Source: CAWHNT01 sp963830775
GTDB lineage: Bacteria > Pseudomonadota > Alphaproteobacteria > Geminicoccales > Geminicoccaceae
Direction of reading: 5' to 3'
Length of the DNA: 64,000 nt
NCBI GenBank assembly: GCA_963830775.1
Contig: CAWHNT010000047.1
Location: 372,001 to 436,000 of the forward strand
Made by a program: the position numbers and the translations under genes. Positions 1 through 8,474 of the stretch are shown piece after piece. The notes beneath the pieces are model-generated. The model was not told where the DNA came from and searched no databases. It worked only from the letters and a program-made list of their open reading frames with translations. Numbering within the stretch: position 1 is the first letter of the stretch; every line of letters begins with the position of its first letter.

Positions 1-2
1 TC

Positions 3-1115
3 AACAACGAGGAGCATATCGCCGGCCGCTATGATCGCAGCCTCGCCGAGGTCGAGCGCCTGACCGTCAAGGCCCTGGCCTTCCGCAGCACCACCGGCGT
101 CGTCCTGGTCACCATCCTGGCCGCCGGCATGGCCACGATCCTTCTCCTCTCCGCCCGCGGTGTCGCTGCCGGCACCATGACCGTGGGCGAGCTCGTCCTC
201 GTCAACACCTACCTGCTCCAGCTCATCCGCCCGATGGAGCGCCTGGGCCAGCTCTATCGCTCGATCAAGCAGGCCTTCACCGACCTCGAGCACCTGCTCG
301 ACCTCCTGGACGAGGAGCCCGAGGTGCAGGACCGCCCCGGTGCGCGCCCGCTCCCTCCCGGCCCCGGCGAGGTTACCTTCGAGCATGTCGGCTTCGCCTA
401 CGGCCCCGGCCGCACCATCCTCGATGGCGTCACCTTCCGCATCCCGCCCGGCAAGAAGCTCGCCCTGGTCGGCCCCACCGGTGCCGGCAAATCCACCGTC
501 GCGCGCCTGCTCTTCCGCTTCTACGACCCGGACGCCGGGCGCGTGCTGGTCGACGGCCACGATGTGCGGGACCTCACCCAGGCATCGCTGCGGGCCGCGA
601 TGGCCGTGGTCCCGCAGGACACGGTCCTCTTCAACGACACCATCGGCTACAACATCGCCTTCGGTCGCCCCGACGCTCCGCCGGTCGAGATCGAGGCCGC
701 TGCCCGTGCCGCCGCCCTCCACGACTTCATCGCCTCCCTCCCCGACGGCTACGGCACGCTGGTGGGCGAGCGCGGCCTCAAGCTCTCGGGCGGCGAGAAA
801 CAGCGCGTGGCCCTCGCCCGCGCGGTCCTCAAGCGCCCCCGCATCATCATCCTGGATGAGGCCACCAGTGCTCTCGACAGCGCCACCGAGCGCCGTGTCC
901 AGGCTGCCCTCGCCGAGATCTGCCGCGGCACCACCACCCTCGTGATCGCCCACCGCCTCTCCACCATCGTGGACGCGGCGGAGATCCTGGTCCTCGACCA
1001 CGGCCGCGTGGTCGAGCGCGGCACCCACCCCGACCTCCTGCGCCGGAACGGCCTCTACGCCCACCTCTGGCACCGTCAGGCGGCCGAGGGGACGCGCGTG
1101 AGTGCAGAAGCCTGA
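3..1115 (+). CDS. ATM1-type ABC exporter, C-terminal part (5' end outside window)
   Basis: This is the C-terminal part of a fused membrane/ATPase half-transporter. The reading frame is open from base 3, so the gene begins before the window. The first part is the end of the transmembrane domain. The ATPase domain follows, with Walker A GPTGAGKS near base 471, signature LSGGEKQRVALARA and Walker B IIILDEATSALD. The phrase VVPQDTVLFNDTIGYNIAFGRPDA-like region (shortened here) is typical of the ATM1/HMT1 group, which exports a glutathione- or sulfur-linked compound used in cytosolic Fe-S assembly or metal tolerance. Family assignment is firm; the substrate is inferred. Confidence 0.9.
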   Translation, partial: NNEEHIAGRYDRSLAEVERLTVKALAFRSTTGVVLVTILAAGMATILLLSARGVAAGTMTVGELVLVNTYLLQLIRPMERLGQLYRSIKQAFTDLEHLLDLLDEEPEVQDRPGARPLPPGPGEVTFEHVGFAYGPGRTILDGVTFRIPPGKKLALVGPTGAGKSTVARLLFRFYDPDAGRVLVDGHDVRDLTQASLRAAMAVVPQDTVLFNDTIGYNIAFGRPDAPPVEIEAAARAAALHDFIASLPDGYGTLVGERGLKLSGGEKQRVALARAVLKRPRIIILDEATSALDSATERRVQAALAEICRGTTTLVIAHRLSTIVDAAEILVLDHGRVVERGTHPDLLRRNGLYAHLWHRQAAEGTRVSAEA

Positions 1116-2540
1116 CCCGTCGTGCGGTACCACCGTCTTCAAACATAGTCGGTGGACAGAGTCGGGCCCGCGAAACCCAATTCCGAGGCACCCCGAACTC
1201 GAGCGGCAGGCGTTCAGCGACCAGCCGCCGCGTATGGAAGGCTGGTTCGACCCAATTGAGGCCGGGCTGCGGGAGCGGAGCCGCGGCATCGCCGGCGAAT
1301 TCGCGAGTAGGCGCTGAGCGAAGTCCTGAGGCGACTGATCGTGGCCGGCGATGTTCGCTCCTCGGGGCACCGGCGCGGCCGCCTATGGCGGCGACTGATC
1401 GGGCTCCTTCCGGCCGGTGGCGACCGGACCTGCCACGAGCCCGGCTGCAAGCTGAGAATGCTGCACCCGCGCGTGGCACAGTACCGCGCCGCTGCGCCAC
1501 GCGCGGCGATCCGCAAGGTCGGAGCCCCGATCGCCGGCGCCCAGCTCGCGGACAGCGACATGTGCCGGGCGCAGTCCGGCCTGGCCGACCTTGTCTGGTG
1601 CTGGGCGGTCGGCAGAGGCGTCGTCAGCCGGACGCGGCGAATTGTGGGGCCGTCTTGAAGGCCTGGTGCCGGCGTGACCCCGCCAGCGACGGCGCGGCCT
1701 GCCTCATCCTGGACAGGGCGGTGATGCGGGTGCGCGTGGACCGAAAGGCCACTGCGATCTCGTTGCCCGCAGTGCTCGGCGTCCGCCGCGACCGGCAAAA
1801 GGTTCCTGCTCACGGTCGAGAACATGGGCAGCGAGAGCGAGCCGGCCTGGCAGGTTATGCGCGATGACTTGATTGTGCGGCCTGCGAGCGGCGACATTCC
1901 CCATCGTCATTGGCATGGCCGGGCTGCAGACTGGTCGCGCCGTAGCTCGCCGTCCCGACGCCGCGGTGCACTGGTCCGCATGCACCGCAACCTGCCCGGC
2001 CCACGCGTCCAGCCGCGGCGTGAAGAGGTCTCGGCCGCCCGATTGGTCATGATCCATGCCACGGCCCCGAGGTAGATCGAGCAGCGCCGTCGCCCCGTCC
2101 TGCGAAAGTGGCGGCCGAAACGCCGTGCGGTGGCCGGCCGCCTGGCGGAAGCGGGGATCGCCTGTTCGCATTCGCGCTGTTGCCCCCGGTGCAGTCGAAG
2201 CCGGCATGGCCGACTAAAGCCATCGAGCGGCTCCACGGAGCAGTTCAAGGACCGGATCAGGGCCAAAGCCGTGCCGCCTGCCCCGACCCCGATCGGTGGT
2301 CGACAGCCGGCGACGCTAACCGAGGAGCCAGCCGAGAGCACGATCGACCTCGTCGCACTGCCAGGTAGGCTCACCAGCCGGAGATAGCGCCACGCTCCAT
2401 CCCTACAGCCTTCGTCGCACTTCCCCAGCACCGGAGCAGACAGCCGGAGGATCAAAAGACGGCACCGTCAACAAGCGGACCCAGGCGGAGTCAGGCGTGA
2501 AGGTGCAACATCCCGGGGCGTTGTGGTAACGCCCTGCCGG
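1116..2540. other. 1.4 kb with no recognisable gene
   Basis: Open frames exist on both strands, but their translations are low-complexity Arg/Ala/Pro-rich products typical of antisense reading in GC-rich DNA. I recognise no domain and no ribosome site leading into a credible start. Because it lies next to IS relics, this is probably decayed or foreign DNA, but I cannot name its source. Confidence 0.5.
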
Positions 2541-2564
2541 TGAACCGAACTCCGGGATGGCGCG

Positions 2565-3480
2565 ATGTCGGGTGGGACGCATCTGATCTTGGCGGAAAGG
2601 GAACGGCTGGCGGCCCTCAAGGCGGAGGGCCTGAGCCTGCGGGCGATCGCGGAGCGGCTCGGCCGGGCTGCCTCGACGATCAGCCGCGAGCTGCGCCGCA
2701 ACGCGCTGCCCAGGGGCGGCTACCTGCCGGTCGACGCCGAGGGCTGCTACCTCGAGCGCCGGAGCGCCGGCCATTCTCGAGCGTGACGCCGAGCTCGGCC
2801 GCTTGCCGCGAGCGCTGCTGGAGGGGTGGACGCCGAGCAGATCGCCGGCTGGCTCAAGCGCGGCGAGGAGCGTGGGCTCCGCGCGATCTGCCTCGAGACC
2901 ATCTACGCCTTCATCACGCGCCGGGCAGAAGGCCGAGAAGCTCTGGAAGCTGCTGCTGCGCGGGCGCACGAGGCGCGGCCGAAGACGGGCTGGCAGCCGC
3001 ACACCACGATCGCCGAGCGAGTTCCATCCACGACCGGCCCTGGCGGTGGCCGAGGCGGCGAGGAGGCACTGGGAAGGCGACCCGACTGCAAGCGGACGCG
3101 GCGGTGCTGGTGCGCAGGAGCGCAAGACGCGGTTGGGCTGGCCGCGGCCTCGACGGCAAGCGGCGGCGAGACCGTGGCGGTGATGAGGCGGTGTCCGACG
3201 GCTCGACCCGCGACTGCGCGCCTCGATCACTTCGACAACGACACCGCGTTCGCCGGGCATGGGCTGCTCGCGAGCGCCGGCGCGATGACGACGTGGTTCT
3301 GCGACGCGTAGCGTCGTGGCAGAAAGGGGCGGTCGAGAACGCCAACGGCCGGCGCGCCGCGACCTGCCCGGGACCTCGACCTCGACGCGCTCGGCGACGC
3401 CGAGCTGCAGGAGATCGTCCTCGGCCACACCGACGCCGAGGAAGGCCTCGGCTCCTCACACCGCTCAGGCCCTGCTCAAG
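2565..3480 (+). pseudogene. IS30-family transposase relic, frameshifted
   Basis: Pieces of an IS30 transposase lie in order but in different frames. The first (from base 2565) is the N-terminal helix-turn-helix, with RAIAERLGRAASTISRELRR followed by GGYLPVDAEG. The next (near 2826) has the family phrase EQIAGWLKRGEERGLRAICL and ETIYAF. Fragments near 3010-3070 match the SIHDRP...HWEGD stretch that carries the first catalytic Asp. The last (near 3228-3400) has DHFDNDTAFAGH, FCDA, SWQKGAVENANGR and a leucine-rich tail. At least three frame changes are needed to join them, so no functional enzyme can be made. Its 3' edge abuts the end of folE on the other strand. Confidence 0.85.
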
Positions 3481-4180
3481 GAGCTGGCAGAGAGTCATCC
3501 GCCGCACGGGGAACCCCAGCCTCAAGTCCGGCACACTCCTGAAGGAACTGGGCCTTGAGGTGCGGATCGAGCGCCAGCTCGCCGTAATAGGCGCTATTGA
3601 TCATCCGGCTGCGATGACTGGCGCGCACGCCCCTGTGGGTCTTGCACATATGCACGGCGCTGATCCGGACTGCAAGACCGCGAGGTTTCGTCATGTCCAC
3701 GATATGTTGACCGATCTGCTTGACCAGCTCCTCCTGGATCTGCGGTCGGGCACTGAAATGATCCACGATTCGATCGTACTTCGAGAGCCCGATGATCTTC
3801 CCGCTCGCTGATGGTAGTACACCTATGTAGGCGTAGCCATAGATGGGCAGCAGATGATGTGCGCAGGTCGATCGCAAATCAATTGGACCCGTCACCATCA
3901 GCTGATCGAATCCCAGTGCATTGTCGAACTCGGTGATCTCTGGTGGCGGCTCGAAGCGGCCACGCATCATCTCATCGACAATGACCCTGGCCACGCGCTG
4001 TGGAGTTTCCCGGGTATTGTGGTCATTCGCATGGTCGATATACAGGATCTCGAAGATTTCCTCGATCTTGCGGGCGACCGCGTCCCTCATGGGCGACCTG
4101 TCAGCCTGCAGCAGCGCGTCCTCGACGGCCTGGTTGCACAGGCGCGCCTTGGGGCGCAGGCGATGAACAGTCACACTCAT
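3476..4180 (-). CDS. folE: GTP cyclohydrolase I
   Basis: Converts GTP to 7,8-dihydroneopterin triphosphate, the first step toward folate and other pterins; cytosolic. The 234-residue product has the zinc ligands Cys106 and Cys179 and the His108-His109 pair (STCAHHLLP and HMCKTHRGVR), and the family core GLSKYDRIVDHFSARPQIQE. I chose the ATG at 4180 because GAGGAGG lies about 11 bases upstream; a GTG at 4240 is open in frame but adds an uncharacteristic leader. The last dozen or so residues (Pro/Ala-rich) run into the neighbouring IS30 relic and may not be ancestral. It stands alone, with no other folate genes nearby. Confidence 0.93.
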   Translation of the reverse strand: MSVTVHRLRPKARLCNQAVEDALLQADRSPMRDAVARKIEEIFEILYIDHANDHNTRETPQRVARVIVDEMMRGRFEPPPEITEFDNALGFDQLMVTGPIDLRSTCAHHLLPIYGYAYIGVLPSASGKIIGLSKYDRIVDHFSARPQIQEELVKQIGQHIVDMTKPRGLAVRISAVHMCKTHRGVRASHRSRMINSAYYGELALDPHLKAQFLQECAGLEAGVPRAADDSLPAP

Positions 4181-4402
4181 GGCCGAGGCGGCCTCCTCTG
4201 CGCACAGGCGGATCTGCAGGCAGGTTCCTGCTAGGCCCACTCTCGCGCGCTTTCCTTAACGGAAGGTTAACCTGCGGGATCAGGCAGCGCGGCCCGGACC
4301 GTTGCAGATGCCGGCAGCCGCTCGGATTTACCTGGGATTAACACTCTTCACCGACAATCCGATGCCCAGGAGCCGCGAGGGAGCGGCGGAAAGGCAAACA
4401 GG

Positions 4403-4645
4403 ATGCTCACACGGCGCTTTCTCGGACGCTCTCTCCTTTGGGCAGCCACCTGCATGGCGGGCGCCCCGACTGTTCCGTCTGCGATTGCGGGCACGCTGAC
4501 CAAGCCGAACGACAAGCCGATCCTCTCGATCACCGGCCGGATCTCCGTCACCAACGACGGGGAGACGGCGCGTTTCGATCGAGCGATGCTCGAGGCCTTG
4601 GGCACGTCCAGCTTCGAGACCTCGACACCCTGGTACAATGGCCTA
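4403..4645 (+). pseudogene. Truncated secreted molybdopterin-oxidoreductase-like protein
   Basis: An ATG at 4403 preceded by GGAAAGG opens a protein with a Tat/Sec-like leader (LTRRFLGRSLLWAA, ending SAIAG). The mature start reads PILSITGRISVTNDG...FDRAMLEALG...TPWYNG. This resembles the start of small periplasmic molybdopterin-binding oxidoreductase-like proteins, which continue with a pterin-pocket domain. Here similarity stops at about base 4645, and the rest of the frame is unrelated Arg/Gly-rich sequence ending in IS5-type relics. I infer that an insertion removed the rest of the gene. The family assignment rests on the N-terminal segment only and is moderate. Confidence 0.5.
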
Positions 4646-5099
4646 GTGCATCCTCATCGGACTTGTGCGAGGGGTGCCGGCCGGCATCGGCCGGATGCAT
4701 CCGCCCATACTACGCCCGGAAGCCGAGGGAGGTGCGCGACCGGCTGAAGCGGGCCTACGCGCGTCGATGCCTTCACCGACACGGCGCGCTCAGATCGTGA
4801 TCCGAATGCGAGGGTCTTCGCCCACGGGATATCGCCGATCTGCGTTGCGCGCTGAAGACGGTGCGTAGGCATCGCGCCTTCAGCGACAAGGGCTGGCGAG
4901 CTTGATGGCCGGCTCATCGCGGCCGAAGAGTGCTGGCCCTGTGCTGAGGCGAGGTAGAGCTGGAGCGGCTGCGCGGCATCCTGCACGAGGCGCCGCGCGC
5001 GGCACGGCCGCGTTCGAAGCACGCTGGCACACTGGCCGCTCTGGCGGAGATTGCGGAGGCGGCCGGGCTGAGCGCCGCGGTGCTGTCCATCGCGACCAG
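4646..5099. other. Decayed DNA between truncated gene and IS5 relic
   Basis: No intact gene. Short stretches look helical (for example LERLRGILHEAP and TLAALAEIAEAAGLSAA near 4960-5070), and the piece GWKRPKRWLTEPDPA near 5117 resembles the linker after the helix-turn-helix in IS630-type transposases. These suggest more than one old insertion, but I cannot assign them securely. Confidence 0.3.
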
Positions 5100-5698
5100 C
5101 CGCCAGGCGCGCTCCGCATGGAACTTGGGTGGAAGCGGCCCAAGCGCTGGCTGACCGAGCCCGATCCTGCTCAGGGCTTCCGCCGGCGCGACCGTCTGAT
5201 CTGGTTTGGCGCTGGCTCGACGCTGGGCGCTGGTTTGAGGTACTGGGGGACTGGCGCGCCGTCGCCGCAGTCGGCAGGCACGCGGGGCGGCACCTGGCGA
5301 ACATCATCGACACGCAACGATGAAGTGCCGCCGGTGCCCGCGGGGACGACGCGGCCAAGGGCGCGGTCGGGCGCATGGCGGGTGGCGCTGGTCGACGCGA
5401 GCGGCCACTGGCTGCGGTCGCCGTCGTGCCGGCTTCCGTGCAGACCGGAACCTGGGCGCTGGCCGGGCATGGGTGGCCCAGCGCTCGCGGCTGAGGGCGT
5501 CCGCGTGCTTGGCGCTGCCGTGGTCGAACCGCACGGCATGGCCACCGGGTGGTGGAGCGGAGCTTCGGCTGGCTGTTCCACTGGGGCGGCCTCGCCCGCG
5601 ATCGCGCCGGCCGGCTCGACGTCGCGCGTCTCACCTGCGCCTGCGTCCTCTCCGGCTTCGAGGCGCTGCTCAACCCGAATCCGGTTCGCGCCCAGTGA
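5100..5698 (+). pseudogene. IS5-family transposase relic, frameshifted
   Basis: Family pieces occur in order in different frames: RWLDAGRWFEVLGDWRAV and NIIDTQR (5200-5323; the Asp of LDTQ is the usual first catalytic Asp), then a degraded KCRRCPRG...AAVAVVPASVQ stretch (5320-5450), then VVERSFGWLFHWGGLARDRAG with LSGFEALLNPNPVRAQ and a stop near 5698, which holds the conserved Glu of the DDE triad. The middle Asp region is not readable in one frame, so the gene is dead. It is from a different IS5 subgroup than the element at 60.9-62.9 kb. Confidence 0.75.
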
Positions 5699-5699
5699 T

Positions 5700-5828
5700 C
5701 TAACTCAAACAAGTTCTGAGCAGAACCTGCGCATGCTTGAGCTTACGGACGCCGGCCTTGCCCCGTGCAAGCAGCCGCCCAAGCTCCTCGCGTTTCTCGT
5801 TCTTTAACGTCACCCGGTAGTGCTTCAC
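5700..5828 (-). pseudogene. IS630-family transposase N-terminal fragment
   Basis: A GTG at 5828 begins a 42-codon leftward frame whose product (YRVTLKNEKREELGRLLARG, then KAGVRKLKHAQVLL) matches the first helices of IS630-type transposases. It then hits a stop at the junction with the IS5 relic. The rest of the helix-turn-helix and the DDE domain are missing. I infer that the IS5-type element interrupted or replaced the remainder. Confidence 0.6.
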
Positions 5829-6231
5829 CCGTCGTTTCCCGCTGGTCCCCGGCAGAACAACGGCGCAGCAGCGCTCATCGCATCATCGCTGACAGAACTC
5901 TGGGCCAAACAGAAGAGCATCTGGTTGGAACAGCCCGAGGTTGACGAGATCGGCTGATGCGACAGGGCCTAGACTGAGCGGGCCGGTATGACGACGCCGA
6001 GGCGTAGAGCTTCGTGACGGCGCTCAAGCACGGGAGCATGCATCTGATCGGCTACGACCTTCAGCCCGCAGTCGCCGGCTGCGTTGCTTCTCAAGGCGGT
6101 GTATAAGGCTTGGCGACCGCACTCCGCGCTCGACCATCTGGCATGTGATCGGTGCGGCTCGACGAGCCTGACATTCGCCGGGCTGTGCTATCCCAGACTA
6201 ATGGCCGCCCGAGCCGAGGGGGTAGGCGAAG
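5829..6231. other. Intergenic, no recognisable gene
   Basis: About 400 bases downstream (leftward) of the GFA gene. The short open frames have no recognisable content or ribosome site. It may hold more transposon debris, but nothing specific can be supported. Confidence 0.4.
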
Positions 6232-6636
6232 TCATCCCTGCTCCCGCTCCTCCACGTGCCGCGGGAGCTGGTCGGTCGTGTCGAACCAGGGGAGGCGGCT
6301 CGAGGTCCAGATGTGGTATTCGGGTGTGACCCCGGTCGGGTCGTCGAGCGAGGCCACGGTGATGTCGAGGCGGTCGGGCTCGGACACGACCCTGAACACC
6401 AGCTGGCTGCCGCATTCCCGGCAGAAGAGGCGGCCGGCGCGGTCGCTGGAGCGGTAGGGGCTGGGCCGACCCCTGGTCCAGGCGAAGGCACTGGCCGGTA
6501 CCGTCGCCCAGGCCATCGCCGGGGCGCCCGACGCCTTCTGGCACATGCGGCAATGGCAGTAGGCGATGTCGGTGGGCAGGGCCTCGATGCGGTAGCGCAC
6601 GGCACCGCACAGGCAGCCCCCCTCGCGGACGGTCAT
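6232..6636 (-). CDS. GFA-family (CENP-V/GFA domain) zinc-binding protein
   Basis: A 134-residue protein of the glutathione-dependent formaldehyde-activating (GFA) fold. Zinc ligands are visible in GGCLCGAVRY, YCHCRMCQK and LFCRECGSQL, followed by the usual DITVASLDD and W(F/Y)D segments. Members bind zinc and sometimes glutathione; few have a proven reaction, so I give no substrate. The ATG at 6636 has AAGGAG about 8 bases upstream and overlaps the stop of the exonuclease III gene (ATGA), so the two are likely co-translated. A second, shorter GFA protein lies at 50.8 kb. Confidence 0.87.
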   Translation of the reverse strand: MTVREGGCLCGAVRYRIEALPTDIAYCHCRMCQKASGAPAMAWATVPASAFAWTRGRPSPYRSSDRAGRLFCRECGSQLVFRVVSEPDRLDITVASLDDPTGVTPEYHIWTSSRLPWFDTTDQLPRHVEEREQG

Positions 6637-7415
6637 GCACTCTTCTCCTTCAATCGCACGAGCACGGGCGTGTGGTCCGATGCCTTGGGGCGCCCGCGCG
6701 GGTCCTTGTCGATCCAGGCGGCCTCGAGCCGGTCGGCGGCCTGGGCGGAGAGGAGGAGATGGTCGATGCGGATGCCGTGGTCGAGCTGAAAGGCGCCCTG
6801 CTGGTAATCCCAGAAGCTGTAGAGCTTCTCCTTCGGGTGCAGCGATCGCACCGCGTCCACAAGGCCGAGGTTGAGGAGAGCTCGATACGCCCGACGGCTC
6901 TCCGGGCGGAACAGTGCATCGCCCTCCCAAGCAGCCGGGTCGTGGCAGTCGTGCGGGTCGGGGATGACGTTGTAGTCACCGCCCAGGACGAGCGGCTCGT
7001 CTCCCTCCAGCAGGTGCGCGGCATGCAGCCGCAGCCGCTCCAGCCAGCGCAGCTTGTAGGGGAATTTGTCGGTGCCGACCGGGTTGCCGTTGGGCAGGTA
7101 GATGGAAGCGACGCGCAATCCCATCACCGTGGCCTCGAGATAGCGGGCCTGCGCGTCCTCGGGCTCGCCGGGCAGGCCCTGCACCGGGTCCAGGATCGGC
7201 GCTTTGGCCAGGATCGCGACGCCGTTATAGCTCTTCTGCCCGTGTGCCAGCGCCTCGTAGCCGAGCTCGACGAAGGCCAGGCGCGGAAAGGCCTCGGACG
7301 GGCACTTGATCTCCTGCAGCAGCACGATGTCCGGCCCGACGGCGCGCAGCCAGGCAAGGACGTTCTCGAGCCTCGCCCCTACCGAGTTGACGTTCCAGGT
7401 GGCGATGGTCGGCAT
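6633..7415 (-). CDS. xthA: Exodeoxyribonuclease III (AP endonuclease family)
   Basis: A 260-residue single-domain Mg-dependent nuclease for base-excision repair: cuts at abasic sites and removes 3'-blocking groups. Motifs in order: TIATWNVNS at the start, LLQEIKC (metal-binding Glu, about residue 35), GGDYNVIPDPHD (about 150), RIDHLLLS and the terminal SDHTPVLV His-Asp motif. Length matches the bacterial ExoIII family. Its start overlaps the stop of the upstream solute-binding protein gene by one base (TGATG) and its end overlaps the GFA gene by four, so the three genes form one leftward transcript despite unrelated roles. Confidence 0.95.
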   Translation of the reverse strand: MPTIATWNVNSVGARLENVLAWLRAVGPDIVLLQEIKCPSEAFPRLAFVELGYEALAHGQKSYNGVAILAKAPILDPVQGLPGEPEDAQARYLEATVMGLRVASIYLPNGNPVGTDKFPYKLRWLERLRLHAAHLLEGDEPLVLGGDYNVIPDPHDCHDPAAWEGDALFRPESRRAYRALLNLGLVDAVRSLHPKEKLYSFWDYQQGAFQLDHGIRIDHLLLSAQAADRLEAAWIDKDPRGRPKASDHTPVLVRLKEKSA

Positions 7416-8260
7416 CAGTCCGGCAGGGCTCCCAGGATGTAGAGCGCTCTCAGGAGCTCGCTCGGCTTGGCTTCGGTGCCGAACGCGGCGATGAACACCC
7501 GCTCGATCTCGCGCGACCGGTAGAGCCGCGCCAGCGTACGGTCGACCAGGAGCCGGAACGCCTCGTCCCCCTTGGGCAGCGGCAGGGCGTAGAGCTCGAT
7601 CCCGAGCGGCCGCTCGGCCATCTTCAGCCGCGCCCGATCCGGGCTCCGCAGCAGCTGGAAGAGCAGGATGGCGCCGTCGCCGAAATAGGCCGCGAGCTCG
7701 CCCGAAGCCAGGCGCTGCACCCCTTCCTCATGGCTCTGCACCGGCACGATCTCGGCCGTGATCCGCGCCACCTCGAGACCGCGGCGGAGGTCGGCCTCGG
7801 TCGTGGTCCCGGCCCGCACGCCCACCTTCTGCCCGCTCAAGGCCTCGAAGGTGCTGGGACCATCGGCGCGATAGAGGAGGCTCTGGCCGGAGACGAAGGT
7901 CAGGAGCGAGAAGTCGGTCTGCTCGCGCCGGCCAAGCGTGACGCTGTCCGCACTGCACAGGAGGTCGGCCTCGCCCCTCGCCAGCACATCGAACCGGTCC
8001 TCGGCCCCGACCTGCTTCCATTCCACCTGCAGATCGGCCCGACCCGTGGCCCCGCGCACCGCCTCCGCGACCGACTTGCAGAGCTCGATCGAATATCCCG
8101 CCGGCAGGCCCGTGGCATCGTTGAACGAGAACGGCACCGCATCCGTCCGGTACCCCAGCCGCAGCTGCCCCGTCTCCTTGGCCCGGCCCAGCACATCGGC
8201 CTCGGCCACCCCCATCCAGCACGCGGCCAGCAAGCCCGCCACCACCACCGCCCGCCGCAT
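7415..8260 (-). CDS. Periplasmic amino-acid-type solute-binding protein (SBP_bac_3)
   Basis: Secreted family-3 binding protein of about 281 residues. A signal peptide (RRAVVVAGLLAACWMGVAEA) precedes the mature start DVLGRAKETGQLRLGYRTDA, followed by the family's PFSFNDATGLPAGYSIELC and LLCSADSVTLGRREQTDFS segments, GQKVGVRAGTTTE and a C-terminal lobe. I prefer the ATG at 8260 because GGGAGG sits six bases upstream; the ATG at 8266 lies directly against that site. No permease or ATPase is adjacent, so it may be an orphan sensor/receptor or serve a distant transporter. The ligand is unknown; polar amino acids are typical of the family. Confidence 0.85.
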   Translation of the reverse strand: MRRAVVVAGLLAACWMGVAEADVLGRAKETGQLRLGYRTDAVPFSFNDATGLPAGYSIELCKSVAEAVRGATGRADLQVEWKQVGAEDRFDVLARGEADLLCSADSVTLGRREQTDFSLLTFVSGQSLLYRADGPSTFEALSGQKVGVRAGTTTEADLRRGLEVARITAEIVPVQSHEEGVQRLASGELAAYFGDGAILLFQLLRSPDRARLKMAERPLGIELYALPLPKGDEAFRLLVDRTLARLYRSREIERVFIAAFGTEAKPSELLRALYILGALPD

Positions 8261-8474
8261 CCGCATCCTCCCACCCTGGTGGCCGCGGACCCTAGCGGAC
8301 CAGCAACGCCAGAGCCAGCGGGGCGCTGGGGCCGGGCTGCTTGGATGTGGGCGGCACGAAGCCTTGCGGCTCGTCGTGTGGCGGTAGCCTGAGCGACTGG
8401 ACAGCCGCACCACCCTGACGCACACTTCCCGCAACTTAAGCGCGCCCTCGGCACGAGACGATGAGGAGTTGCCC

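Noticed and set aside
1116..2540. Several overlapping open frames as possible genes
   Set aside because: None has a recognisable domain, ribosome site or plausible composition.
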